A stretch of DNA of 64,000 bases from Paulinella micropora. Its lineage: Eukaryota; Cercozoa; Imbricatea; Euglyphida. Below the pieces are notes generated by a model, which was not told the DNA's origin, did not search any database, and saw only the letters and a list, made by a program, of their open reading frames with translations. This document shows positions 31,097 to 41,466 of the stretch, in pieces (positions within the stretch are counted from its first letter, which is position 1; the number at the start of each line of letters is the position of its first letter). The position numbers and the translations under genes were made by a program. The stretch lies in assembly GCA_009731375.1 (NCBI GenBank), contig BJOX01000244.1, positions 672,408 to 736,407 of the forward strand, read 5' to 3'.

Positions 31097-31862
31097 GGTG
31101 ATTTCTTTCTGCTTTGCCACACAGGCAACAGAGTGAATTTTCACTGACCTGTCTCACACGGGGACGTCAGACGAAAACAAATACTCCAACACAGCTCCCT
31201 CATAACTCTTTCACAAAACAAATAATTTGATTGGTCTCAAGCAGGTGTCTCGTACCCTCTAGCCCAATCAGTATCTGTGTGCTCACAAGGAGACATCAGA
31301 TACAAACTCTCTGTCGTTCTTGCTGTTCTCACACAGAGACCAAGAAGAAGGAGGTGGACAGAAGAGTGAAGGAACACACACAAAACACAAACAAGCATAG
31401 GGACAGGAGCACAACACTCTACCCTTCTAGTTTGTGCATTTATCTGCATTATCTCACACATACGTCAGAGTATTTTTGCAAATCTCTGATCGTTTTCTAA
31501 AGGTAGGTCTGAGAACCTATCCGACCGACTGTCGACTTCTCAAGGAGAGCTTTTCTAGCTTCTCTATTACTATCTGTGTGTAGGTCCAAGTGCCTCATAC
31601 TAGATACAATATAGAAAAGAAGGAGGAGAAAGTAATCTGAGTAAGGAGAACAAGAAATCGGAGAAAGTCTCAAAGACTATTTTTCTCAAACAAAAACAAA
31701 CATACAAACAGTGTTTCATAGAGGACAGGGAATCTTATCCTACCCTCTCTATTAGTTTCTCTCTTCACTAGTCAATCGACTGAAGGAGGAACAGAACACA
31801 AACGAACAAAAACCAAACATAGGAGCTGACACTGTCCTCCTGTTGATCACTACTACGACATC
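31097..31862 (+). other. Untranslated leader of the LTR element
   Basis: The 0.77 kb leader has no long frame. Its part 31580-31726 is repeated after the 3' LTR (41467-41613); the part 31077-31579 is missing there. Confidence 0.7.
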
Positions 31863-34562
31863 ATGTCGACAGAGACCGCCGAAGTGAGTGAATTCTCGGA
31901 GGCAGATCAAAGAAGAGAAGAAGAAGAAGCAGGAGGAGGAGGAGGAAGAGGATTGAATGAAGGAGGAGGAGGAGGATTGAATGAAGGAGGAGGAGGAGAT
32001 GAAGGAGTAGGAGGAGGAGTAGAAGAGGGCTGGGATGATGAAGGAAGATATGGAGGAGACGAAGATGAAGGAGGATTTGAACAAGAAGAGACGGGAGGAG
32101 GAGGAGCATATGGTAATCCCTTACCACCTGCCTACACGGGAGGAGGAGGACGAAAAATGATCGACTTGATTCATAGTGATGGAGAGGAGATCACAGTGGA
32201 GGAACAACAGTGGGTGCAAGACCACTATGACCTCACTAAAGAAGAGTTTGATAACAAGATGGGGGTAGAGAAGGATACCTATGTGTGGATCCCTCAGGAT
32301 CAAAGAAGAGAGAAAAGTCGTGCTAAAAAGGATGTCTATATCCTATTATCAAACACAGCACAGCTCCTCGGCAAACTGGTCTCTGATCCAGAAGAGAGAA
32401 AGAAGATACAGCATATCAAGTTTGGGGACACACACACCCACCTTGAATTACTCGATGCTATCTTTGGGGTGTACACTCAAACCCTGATTTGGGAACGTAC
32501 ATACGGCCCACGATGTGAGGGTTACCTCCAGTACACAAACCCAAGAGCAACGGCCAGATTCCTCGCGACTGGTCAGGAGGCAGTCGATGTAACAAAAATG
32601 AAGACCAATCTGGGTTCGAAAAACTCGAGTGGCATATTTCATTTTTTTACAATGGAAATAAAGGCCTTGGAGGAGGGGAAGGCAGAGATGGAAAAAAGCA
32701 TTAAGGCAGCAGGAGAAACTCATCCTGTGATTGATGAGTTAGAGAAGACCGACAGAGTTCTGACCAAGATCAGACTGTTGATGGGTGCGTTACTGCACAA
32801 GGAGGCATGGAAGAGATGGATTCCTACCAAGGATCACTCTGTCCTTAAATCACTTAGTAACGCACCACCGGTCGCCAACAAAGCAGGTGTTGACCAATAT
32901 GTGGAGAAATATAATTTTCTCAGATCTGCTTCTGAATTGGTGGCCTTTATCACTCATGCTCAAAAGCTGGTGATATCTGAGAAGAAGAAGGCGAAAGAGA
33001 ATGAGGAGTTCGAGAAGACGATGAGACTGGAAAGAATGAAAGCAAAAGTGAGTGGTGCAAAGACACACCCTCCGACATATTTGACCCCACCAGCTCCTGC
33101 CCCACCAGCCCCTGCACCCTCGGGCTCAACTACGGTGGTGGTCACAAACACGGAGAAGAAGGACAGACAGAACATCATAAATGCCTTCAAGGGGAAGAAA
33201 GGAGGAGTGGCAAGTCTCATGCTATATGCCAAGACGAGCTCAGACAAAGACTCTGATGCTTCGCTTTTGAGCAAGCTCAAAGAGATCAATGCCTGCATGA
33301 AGGCTTTTCCTTGCGACGAAACGCAGGAATACGAGGCCCTTGTTACTGTTTTTGACCAATCTCTAGTCTCGGAGGGATTTGATCTGACACAGTACAAGTT
33401 TTTGAGAAAGAAGGAGGAGATTAAGAGAAACAATGCAACAGGCCTAGACGCTCAGTGTGAACTGGCGGTGGCCACACTCATTTCATATTTTCAATCTCAT
33501 GGATACCAGCATCTCTGCACTGGTACTCTCATAGGATTTGAAATCTTTGAGACAGTGGCGATGAGTTTGAGGAGTGCTGTTGGCTTGGCGGCGACCCTTA
33601 CGGAGGTAGTTTCCTCCTATGGGCTATTCTATGGCCGCAAGTCGATCATCCTCTATTTCTTTTCGGCGTTACACACAGTTAACCCGAGTAAGCTTACTCA
33701 GCTCATACAACAATGCTCGACGTTTAGCTCAGTGAAGTCCAAGAACTTCCTCGAGACACACGTGTTCGAAAATACGGTTCAAAGCGTTGCTCCGTCAGCA
33801 CTGTTTCAAGAAGTGATGAGTGCATGCTCAAACATGGACTCGCTCACGGAGGCACATACGGCACAGGCAGGCGGTGTACCTGTTGGCGCACAAGCCACGT
33901 ACACAAACAGAGTTGCCGGTTGGAAGAGACAGAGAGAGCCAGACCTGAAGACCGCATGTTGGAGGTGGTTCGCGGGCTTGCAGTGTAAGGCACAGATGGA
34001 GAACAGAGACTGCTCTTTCAATCATGATAGGCAGAACCCAACAGCAAGGGCAAATTTTCTGAGCAGGACGGAAGGCAAGGAACCGGGCCTTTTCAATATG
34101 CTTCAGATTGCCGCTGTGAACGAAGGTTGGTATGCCAATATGTGTGATGATGAGGAGTTACGAGAGGCAATCATTACCTACATGAAGAGGATGAAGGAGA
34201 AGAAGGAGGAAAGGGAGAGACAAAAGAACTTAAAGGCCTCTCAAAGAGGACGAGAAGGAGGAGCAGGAGCAGGAGGAGGAGGAGGAGGAGGAGGAGGAGG
34301 AGGACGAGGACGAGGAACATGGAGAGGAGCCTCGAGGTGGCAGGGAACCCCTCAGAGAGGAAGAGGAGGAGGTCGGGGATATACCCCTTATGGAGGGAGA
34401 GCTGTTCGAGCTCCAGCCCCCCCACCCAGAGGAGGAGGAGGCTCGTGGGCAAGCTCCAACCCAAATTTCGGTCGAGCTCAGGCCTACAACACTGCCTCGG
34501 AGACCGATACGTCATCCTACCCGGACACTACTCAAGGTAATCGTTTCGAGGTGGTGGAATGA
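31863..34562 (+). CDS. gag: Gag-like structural protein of the LTR element
   Basis: The 899-codon frame starts ATGTCGACAG after a long leader. Residues 1-95 are Gly/Glu-rich and contain a PPAY (PPxY-type) motif at 88-91. The central part (about 100-680) is mostly helical-looking and would form the capsid. A C-x8-C-x8-C-x3-H finger lies at 699-721 (ACWRWFAGLQC start), where CCHC knuckles are usual. Residues about 800-880 are RGG-rich (GRGRGTWRGA). The protein should coat element RNA and form particles. It ends with TGA at 34560, in the same frame as pol. A diverged homologue is at 62974-63922, which supports the reading. The assignment as Gag rests on position and nucleic-acid-binding tail, not on a capsid motif I recognise. 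Confidence 0.8.
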   Translation: MSTETAEVSEFSEADQRREEEEAGGGGGRGLNEGGGGGLNEGGGGDEGVGGGVEEGWDDEGRYGGDEDEGGFEQEETGGGGAYGNPLPPAYTGGGGRKMIDLIHSDGEEITVEEQQWVQDHYDLTKEEFDNKMGVEKDTYVWIPQDQRREKSRAKKDVYILLSNTAQLLGKLVSDPEERKKIQHIKFGDTHTHLELLDAIFGVYTQTLIWERTYGPRCEGYLQYTNPRATARFLATGQEAVDVTKMKTNLGSKNSSGIFHFFTMEIKALEEGKAEMEKSIKAAGETHPVIDELEKTDRVLTKIRLLMGALLHKEAWKRWIPTKDHSVLKSLSNAPPVANKAGVDQYVEKYNFLRSASELVAFITHAQKLVISEKKKAKENEEFEKTMRLERMKAKVSGAKTHPPTYLTPPAPAPPAPAPSGSTTVVVTNTEKKDRQNIINAFKGKKGGVASLMLYAKTSSDKDSDASLLSKLKEINACMKAFPCDETQEYEALVTVFDQSLVSEGFDLTQYKFLRKKEEIKRNNATGLDAQCELAVATLISYFQSHGYQHLCTGTLIGFEIFETVAMSLRSAVGLAATLTEVVSSYGLFYGRKSIILYFFSALHTVNPSKLTQLIQQCSTFSSVKSKNFLETHVFENTVQSVAPSALFQEVMSACSNMDSLTEAHTAQAGGVPVGAQATYTNRVAGWKRQREPDLKTACWRWFAGLQCKAQMENRDCSFNHDRQNPTARANFLSRTEGKEPGLFNMLQIAAVNEGWYANMCDDEELREAIITYMKRMKEKKEERERQKNLKASQRGREGGAGAGGGGGGGGGGGRGRGTWRGASRWQGTPQRGRGGGRGYTPYGGRAVRAPAPPPRGGGGSWASSNPNFGRAQAYNTASETDTSSYPDTTQGNRFEVVE

Positions 34563-34598
34563 CTGGAGGGGGAAGAAGAGAGGAAGGAGAAGACTGTG
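34554..34598 (+). promoter_or_regulatory. Single in-frame TGA between gag and pol: candidate readthrough site
   Basis: The context is GTG GAA TGA CTG GAG GGG. After the TGA the same frame is open with no further stop to 40374. No ATG starts pol at a suitable place (the first plausible one is near 34735, inside the pre-protease segment). A UGA followed by CU is a leaky context in known readthrough systems, and the following sequence is strongly purine-rich. Confidence 0.6.
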
Positions 34599-37500
34599 AA
34601 GTTTAACCCTAAAGTCACAGTGCTTTCTAATGCTGTTGTGCAGACTGGGCCAACGCTTCCTCTATGTGAAAACAAAGATGTGGGTACACAGAGACTGCAG
34701 CCCCAAGGTAGTCTCATACCCGTTCATACAGCACGGTTACCAATGATAACTGATGCAAATAGGAAGGCGAGACTTGCGATGGAGGCGAGGAGGCCAATGG
34801 CAGACGTATCGCCTCGGCCAAGCAAACAACCACGAACAGACTCAATGTCTACGGTCGCGGCGGGTGGCGAGCAAAAAGACAATGTGTGTACTCAAGTACC
34901 ACAAGACAATGTCGCTCAAATAGTAAACGCACCAGTACCGCAGAATAATAAAAATGTTAATGAGGTGAAGCAGGAGGAGAAGAAGGAGGAGTTGAAAAAC
35001 TTAGAGACAAGACTCCAAAATTTGGAACGTAAAGTTCTTGTTCTCGCAGCCAATATACACAGGCCCGATGCTCTGTGTTATACGGAACTTTATTGTGAAA
35101 CATTGAAGACAATATTAAAAGTTGGTAATGATACGATGGCGAATATTAATATTGTCGGCAGGAAGTTTTTTAATCGATACCGGGACTGGGTGGACGGAAA
35201 TATGAAAAAGTCAACGGGCACTCTCAAAGGAGTGAGCAGCCGGACGGATATCACGGGAATCATCACACTGACCTTTAAATTGAAATCCGCACGAGTATAC
35301 CGTATGGACCTCTATGTCGTCCCCGGTTACCACGGGTCAATATTACTATCGTATGACCAATTGGCTACGATGGGGGCTGTGATTGATTGCGCCGCACGGC
35401 GAGTGATATATGGAGTAAAAAGAGGAGAAGAGAACGATATTGATCCCTTCAACGCTACTGACTCTTATGAGGCTTATGAGCTGAGTCTAGCGACGGATCA
35501 CAAAAAGATGGCCATCGCACATGAGGCACTTGAGGTGTACGTTCACCCCCATGTCGTAAGACCGGATGAACTGTCCTGGACCGACAATTGGGAATCCCAA
35601 GTGTGCACTGTCACAGTTCCGACATGCCATTGGGACAAAAAGTCTATTGATGACTTAATCGAGAAGCGAAAGGAGGAGATTATATGTGTCGCACAAAGAA
35701 GCCCGTCGTTGGCGAGATTCGCGGAAGGAGTAGGAACAGATGTCCATATTACTAACGGATACTGTTTCCATGCGAAAGTAGGAGAAGAAAAAAGGGAGGC
35801 GTTTGTACCAAGGAGAACGGGGCGAATCCCGGATACTCCACCAGAAACTATTAAAAGTTTTATTACTGATTTCTGGGGTGACGAGCCCACGTGGCCGCGT
35901 TCACTGTCTGAAGTGAAGAAATGCTTACGGACTTTATTCGAAAATAATAAGCCGTATACTATTATCCTGCCATATAATGAGAAGGCGATATGGGCGCAGG
36001 AAATAAGGGACCGGCTTATTGATCATCCTATACCGGTACCCTCTCGCAAGCAACAGCTAGTGGTGGCTTGTCGTATGGGAACTCGTGAGCAGAGCAGTGC
36101 ATACAAGCGGAAGCTCAGAGACCTCGACAAGTTGAAATTGATACCGCAAGCATTCACATGCTTTGATGGTTTTTACACCCGTAAAGCTCCTTTGCAATAC
36201 GCGAGACTCATTGACATGCTGGTGGAGCTCGGTAAAGATGATGAGCCGGACACGGTCACGTATGAAAAGACGGGCCTAGATGATGTCTCGGAAGAGGACT
36301 TAGGCTTGGAGGAGGACAGAGAACCCCTCAAGCAGCATAAGCAGATGTCTGATGAAGATTTTCAAGAGGCGGCGCGGAAAATATTGGAAGAAGGAGTAGG
36401 CACGGAGAAGGAGAAGGAGCTTTTAAAAGCCAAATTAGAGGCGAACAAGGAAATTTTTGACCCTCCACATGCAGGTGGTGTCAAGCCTGAAGATTTCACT
36501 GCGGTTATTTACAAAATACCGGGTGCGGAGCCGTCACCGGCACCACGAAGGGCGAATTTGAGTATACATGAGGCGAAGATAGCGGAGGAGCTAGCAAGAC
36601 AGCTGCTCAATGAGGACTTTATTGAGAGATCAACATCTCCAATAGTCTCACAACCGAGAATAGTGCCGAAGCCAGGAGGAGAATGGCGCCTGACAGTTAA
36701 CTATGCTCGTGTTAACAAGGTGCTGGAGGAAGAGAGAAATCCTCTCCCGACATTAGAAGAAGGAAGGAGAGTACTGCGGAATGCAAAATTCTATTCGGTC
36801 ATTGACCTTAAGAATGGCTTCTGGCAGATACCACTGGAGGAAAAGTCCAGATGGCTGACGGCGTTTGTGGTGGGTATGGAAATATACCAATGGAAAGTGC
36901 TTCCGATGGGCCTCAAGCAAGCCCCAGGACTTTTCCAGAAGGCGATGCAGAAGATGTTGAGCAGTCAGTACGATGATTTGTCTGACGGTGGCTTTATGAG
37001 AAGGCGGGGACAGAAGGCGGGAGAATATGCATTTTGCTATATCGATGACATTATCGTATACTCTAACACAATGGAGGAGCATATCGATCATTTGTCCGAT
37101 ATATTCAGGCGCATCGGAGCTTTTGGCCTGAAGTGCAATCTAAAGAAGTGTCAACTTGCCAAGACGAGTGTGACATACTTAGGGTACGAGATCTCCCATA
37201 ATCGAGTCTCGATATCCAAAGAGAAGAGGGAGGAGATTATGAATCGACCGATACCGAAGAACCGCACTGAATTGCACTCATTCCTTGCGATGGCGCAATA
37301 CTATAGCCAGTTTATACCCGATTGGGGTGCAACACGGGCTAAAGTGGAGAAAATGATAGATTTTGGAGACTTTGAGAAGTGGGACGAAGAGGCTTTGCAA
37401 GCGTTTCATGCGCTCAAAGATCTCATTTACAAAGACCCGAAAGACGGAGGACTGGTGTTAACGATGCCCGACTTTACGAAACAATTCGTAGTCGATACAG

Positions 37501-40376
37501 ACGCATCTAAGTTTGCGATTGGGGCTGTATTACAACAAGAGGATGAGGAGAAGAAATTACGCCCAATCATGTTTATTAGTAGGAAGTTGTGTGCGGCGGA
37601 GAGAAACTATTGCACAAGGCAAAGAGAGGCGTTGGCGGTAGTATGGGCCCTCAAGAGGCTCAGAGAGTATTTGTGGGGAGGACCTCAATTTACTGTCAGA
37701 ACTGATCATCATAACCTGTTATGGTTGATGAATCATGAACAGACGGGACGGCTGGCGCGGTGGCAAGCGTTCTTGTCTTGTTTCGATTTTACAATGGTCC
37801 ATCTACCGGGAAAGCGAAATGTGGTCGCTGATAGCCTCTCTAGGCTAGAGTTTAACTCAGAAGTATCGGCGTTGGTGTCCACGGTGGAGATGGAAGACTT
37901 GTCCACTGACAAGGTGTATGAGGTCAGCCACATTGAGGCGATGGAGATGGCGAGTGGAGTCCGATATGACCGCACAGGTCTACGGTACAGTCCACAAGGC
38001 CCGGATCACGGGATATGTTGTGAGCTACATACCCAGGAGGACGCTGAGTGGTCCTATGAGGTATATGAGAATGCGAAGGCGAACATAAGAGAGGAAGAGG
38101 AGACGCAGGAAGTTTATGCGGAGCCTCCTCAAGAGCGGAGAAGTGACCTAGACGATGACCCGGAAAGAATCGGGGTACGGCTAGAAGATGGTACTATCCA
38201 TATAGCCTCGCCTACCGCATGGAGGCAACAACAGGCTCAAGATCCGGAGTTTAAAGAACTGATACAGTTATATCAGAACCCGGATGAGCTACGGATGACG
38301 AAAGCGATCAAAGATCAGATGAAGGAGATGGGATGGAGAGATGGTCTACTGTGGTACAAGGGCCTTCACGGTCGCTATGCGTCACAGCCGGACAAATGGA
38401 CCCTTTGGGTACCGGAGAGTCTGAGACGATTTATATTTGTCGCAGCCCACAATTGCCCACTTTTGGCGCATCCGGGTCGACAACGAACTCATATGTTCGT
38501 AGCGAGGCGATTCTGGTGGAAGAAGATGAAGGAGGAGATAGATCAGGCGGTGGATGCATGCATCCCGTGCAAGATAAACAAAACACCACTGAAGGCAAAT
38601 TTCGGCCTGATTGGCGAATTTCCTCTTCATGCGGGGATGTTTGAGTTTATACACATTGATCATGTGGGACCTTTCCCAGAATCGAAGGATGGTTACAAAT
38701 ACCTCCTTACGGCTATTGACAGAGCCACCAACTATGTGTGGATCATCCCTGTCAAAGACGTTACCGGCAAGACGACGGCCGAGGCGCTGATCGATAGGAT
38801 CATCTCACAGATCGGAGTACCAAGAAAGATATGTTCTGATCGAGGCTCGGACTTTAATAACGAGGTCATCGACAAACTATCTAAGTATTACGGGATGAAA
38901 TGGCAATATGTTACTGCCTATAACCCGCGAGCAAATGGGAAAATCGAGCGGGTACACAGACCCCTCAAAGCCTCGCTAAAGATGTATTGCACGAAGAAGG
39001 AGAATCAAAGAGCATGGGTCGAGGCAGCACCATCATTTGCGTTTGCAATGAACTGTCTACCCTCTACGGCGTTAGGAGGCTCGAAGAGCTCAATCTCGCC
39101 ATATCAGTTAGTATATGGGCGTGAGCCTGATATCCCGACTTCGCTCCTTCACCCAAAAGACACTTGGGCGGATGCGGATGAGTTGTTTGGGATGAGACTT
39201 AGAGTGAAGATGGAGGCGGAACAAATAGTCAGGGCGCATAGAGAGGCGGAGCGCCGAAAGACTGATGCTGAAGGGGTGCGACAAGCGCACTTGGATCAGA
39301 TCAAGTTCCAGGTCGGGGATATTGTACTATTGTACCATCCTCAAGTCCCGAAGGGAGTCAGCTCTAAGCTGTTCACTCACTGGAAAGGACCTTATCAGAT
39401 TATGGAACAGACGGGACCTCTGAATTACAAGATCAGGGGTAGAGGGAAGGTGCAAATTGTGAATGTAAGAAGGCTGATTAAGTATGATCCCTTCTTACTG
39501 GAAGATGAATCCGTTGAGGAGGCGTTAAAACGGATGAAGGATGATTTCAAAGAGGTGCCGCCCATCCACAAGGAGGCTGGCATAGACCAAGACGATGCTT
39601 ATCGGGCACCGATAGCTGAGAAGGAGGAGAGTGAGGTGGACAGCAAGGAGAAGACTGACCGCATAAGCGCGGTGGGGACTCAGTCCAAGTCTCCGCGAGA
39701 GCATAGCGGAAAGAAGGAGAAGATCACAGAGGCGCAGCTAAGGAGAGCGCGGAATGATCTTATCAACGACCAACCGAGGAAGGCGATGAGGTCGATGAGA
39801 TCAAAGGACGTCCACCAGGAGGAGGAGGGGACGGACACTGACCCAAACGCGGGCAACGTTGAGATTGTCCATGAGCGATGGAAGGAAGGCGATGCGATAG
39901 CAACCATCGCATGGGTGAAAAATGTTTTCTATCTGATGAGACCAGCGGAACAACATGTCGCTGATGACACTCTCTCAGACTTATACTTGATGCGGGTCGT
40001 GGCGGTCCCACGACAGATGCGTGTCACACGGACACTCAAAATATCATCAGCCGCAAAGATAGTACAACCGATACTCCAGTTCTGGAGAAGTATGGACCCG
40101 GTTGAGGATCCAAAGGCAAGACATTATCTGCCAGTATATAAAGACGCAAAAAGTCTCGAGACATGGGATGATACAATTACTCCCAGAGACAAGGATTACA
40201 CTGCGTGGACCATTCAGACACTGCCAAGAGGAGTGCTTGATGTCCCTTTTGAATTATCGTTGGGCGGAATCCCTAATAAGATCTGGGACATTCTCGAACA
40301 GTCAAAGTTCGATCTGACTTTTGTTGGTGGTCCTCCACCAGGCAAAGAAATCCGCGCCAGACGACGAAGGCAGTGA
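34563..40376 (+). CDS. pol: Pol polyprotein: protease, reverse transcriptase, RNase H, integrase
   Basis: Residues are counted from the codon at 34596. After a linker with a coiled-coil-like stretch (about 120-160), a retropepsin-like domain follows, with DTMAN at 179-183 where DTGAT is usual. RT has VIDLKNGFWQ (Asp737), MGLKQAPGLFQ and YIDD (815-818). RNase H has VDTDASKFAIG (Asp969) and TDHHNL. Integrase has a His/Cys N-terminal finger (HNCPLLAH ... CIPC) and a DD35E core at Asp1355, Asp1415 and Glu1451. A GPY/F-like module (HWKGPYQI) ends near 1630. About 295 further residues show no recognisable domain and no chromodomain signature. The frame is intact, so the element may be competent or very recently so. 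Expression probably needs TGA readthrough from gag. Confidence 0.9.
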   Translation: MEGEEERKEKTVKFNPKVTVLSNAVVQTGPTLPLCENKDVGTQRLQPQGSLIPVHTARLPMITDANRKARLAMEARRPMADVSPRPSKQPRTDSMSTVAAGGEQKDNVCTQVPQDNVAQIVNAPVPQNNKNVNEVKQEEKKEELKNLETRLQNLERKVLVLAANIHRPDALCYTELYCETLKTILKVGNDTMANINIVGRKFFNRYRDWVDGNMKKSTGTLKGVSSRTDITGIITLTFKLKSARVYRMDLYVVPGYHGSILLSYDQLATMGAVIDCAARRVIYGVKRGEENDIDPFNATDSYEAYELSLATDHKKMAIAHEALEVYVHPHVVRPDELSWTDNWESQVCTVTVPTCHWDKKSIDDLIEKRKEEIICVAQRSPSLARFAEGVGTDVHITNGYCFHAKVGEEKREAFVPRRTGRIPDTPPETIKSFITDFWGDEPTWPRSLSEVKKCLRTLFENNKPYTIILPYNEKAIWAQEIRDRLIDHPIPVPSRKQQLVVACRMGTREQSSAYKRKLRDLDKLKLIPQAFTCFDGFYTRKAPLQYARLIDMLVELGKDDEPDTVTYEKTGLDDVSEEDLGLEEDREPLKQHKQMSDEDFQEAARKILEEGVGTEKEKELLKAKLEANKEIFDPPHAGGVKPEDFTAVIYKIPGAEPSPAPRRANLSIHEAKIAEELARQLLNEDFIERSTSPIVSQPRIVPKPGGEWRLTVNYARVNKVLEEERNPLPTLEEGRRVLRNAKFYSVIDLKNGFWQIPLEEKSRWLTAFVVGMEIYQWKVLPMGLKQAPGLFQKAMQKMLSSQYDDLSDGGFMRRRGQKAGEYAFCYIDDIIVYSNTMEEHIDHLSDIFRRIGAFGLKCNLKKCQLAKTSVTYLGYEISHNRVSISKEKREEIMNRPIPKNRTELHSFLAMAQYYSQFIPDWGATRAKVEKMIDFGDFEKWDEEALQAFHALKDLIYKDPKDGGLVLTMPDFTKQFVVDTDASKFAIGAVLQQEDEEKKLRPIMFISRKLCAAERNYCTRQREALAVVWALKRLREYLWGGPQFTVRTDHHNLLWLMNHEQTGRLARWQAFLSCFDFTMVHLPGKRNVVADSLSRLEFNSEVSALVSTVEMEDLSTDKVYEVSHIEAMEMASGVRYDRTGLRYSPQGPDHGICCELHTQEDAEWSYEVYENAKANIREEEETQEVYAEPPQERRSDLDDDPERIGVRLEDGTIHIASPTAWRQQQAQDPEFKELIQLYQNPDELRMTKAIKDQMKEMGWRDGLLWYKGLHGRYASQPDKWTLWVPESLRRFIFVAAHNCPLLAHPGRQRTHMFVARRFWWKKMKEEIDQAVDACIPCKINKTPLKANFGLIGEFPLHAGMFEFIHIDHVGPFPESKDGYKYLLTAIDRATNYVWIIPVKDVTGKTTAEALIDRIISQIGVPRKICSDRGSDFNNEVIDKLSKYYGMKWQYVTAYNPRANGKIERVHRPLKASLKMYCTKKENQRAWVEAAPSFAFAMNCLPSTALGGSKSSISPYQLVYGREPDIPTSLLHPKDTWADADELFGMRLRVKMEAEQIVRAHREAERRKTDAEGVRQAHLDQIKFQVGDIVLLYHPQVPKGVSSKLFTHWKGPYQIMEQTGPLNYKIRGRGKVQIVNVRRLIKYDPFLLEDESVEEALKRMKDDFKEVPPIHKEAGIDQDDAYRAPIAEKEESEVDSKEKTDRISAVGTQSKSPREHSGKKEKITEAQLRRARNDLINDQPRKAMRSMRSKDVHQEEEGTDTDPNAGNVEIVHERWKEGDAIATIAWVKNVFYLMRPAEQHVADDTLSDLYLMRVVAVPRQMRVTRTLKISSAAKIVQPILQFWRSMDPVEDPKARHYLPVYKDAKSLETWDDTITPRDKDYTAWTIQTLPRGVLDVPFELSLGGIPNKIWDILEQSKFDLTFVGGPPPGKEIRARRRRQ

Positions 40377-40864
40377 CAAAGAAACTATTTTTCTTTATGC
40401 GTCTCAAATAAACTGATTGATTGCCCACGGCGTATCATGATTTGATCATGCATCATCAGTTATCAATATGAATATTAAAAAGACTCAGTGATATAACTTG
40501 GCATTCGATCGCAACATACGAGTGCGAAAGGTCGATCGACGATGATACTACACCGTATACGGGGATCGCTAGTGTATTGAGCGATGGTGTTCCCGGGTAT
40601 GACCCTTTCCAAGTCCTGGGATGATGTTCTCGAAAATGAAATGTTCTCTGAAACTTTCATTAAATTATTTTTTACGATAGATTATATACTGTCGTACCTG
40701 AGCACGGTCAATCTCTACTTGTGTCGGTATATCGCAGGGTCGGGTACATACACCTCGACTTCGGATATAGCTATTAGGACTGGCCCCCTAATACTATATC
40801 ATAGGATATCCGCCTTATACAAGGGTATGTCATTAAAAAAGACAATGTACTTACGATCTCCCTG

Positions 40865-40922
<58 letters not shown>

Positions 40923-41213
40923 GAAGAAGAAGGAGATCAAAGGGGGAATCGTACTACAGCACCACGTTGCTTGTATTTTTTATTAATAGTACGTTTGTTC
41001 TTGACATACTGCCGAAAAAAAAATTGAGGGGAAGGAGTTCAAAATTTACAAGAAAGGCTAGAGAATCCGCTTTGACGTGCCGTATGAGGATATATTTATC
41101 GTCTTTTAGCGTCTATCCGTGGGTCGATGCGCTGTGTGGCATGACTCCATAGCGCATACTATTTGCAGAAAGAAATCAGAAGGTGTATGACGAAAATGCT
41201 ATTTCCGTCATAA
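40377..41213 (+). other. 3' non-coding region of the LTR element
   Basis: About 0.84 kb between pol and the polypurine tract has short frames only, an (AAT)n run (40868-40912) and a purine-rich stretch at 40920-40948. No env-like gene is seen. Confidence 0.7.
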
Positions 41214-41214
41214 A

Positions 41215-41229
41215 ATCGGGAGGGGGTAC
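41215..41229 (+). promoter_or_regulatory. Polypurine tract
   Basis: The sequence aatcgggagggggtac lies directly before the TGTA of the 3' LTR, where plus-strand priming is expected. Confidence 0.7.
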
Positions 41230-41466
41230 TGTAGGCATCACCCCCCGGATATCCGGTAAAAAGTACCTTTTCCTGGTGACAGGTGCACCAGCTTGTTTTC
41301 CAGTATTATTTGTCCGGATTGGACCTGATGCCATTTATTCCTGGTCTGTTGCCGTTTTCCTTTTTGGCTTCACTGAGCTAATATAACGAGACATCATTCT
41401 CATCTTTTGAGGACTGTGTTTGGTTGTATTACCGACTTTTTTCGAGCTATCGTTGGGGGCATTACA
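41230..41466 (+). repeat. 3' LTR
   Basis: It matches the 5' LTR over the same 237 bases with a few substitutions and compensating one-base indels. Confidence 0.85.

Larger units (their letters stand above)
30840..41466 (+). mobile_element. Ty3/gypsy-type LTR retrotransposon, nearly intact
   Basis: The element has two 237-base LTRs, a primer-binding-site candidate, gag, an in-frame TGA, pol (protease, RT, RNase H, integrase with GPY/F) and a polypurine tract. The order PR-RT-RH-IN places it in Ty3/gypsy. The LTRs differ at only a handful of positions, so insertion looks recent. No target-site duplication is visible: the left flank is GATA repeat, while the right flank (41467-41613) is another copy of the element's own 5' leader. 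Confidence 0.92.
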
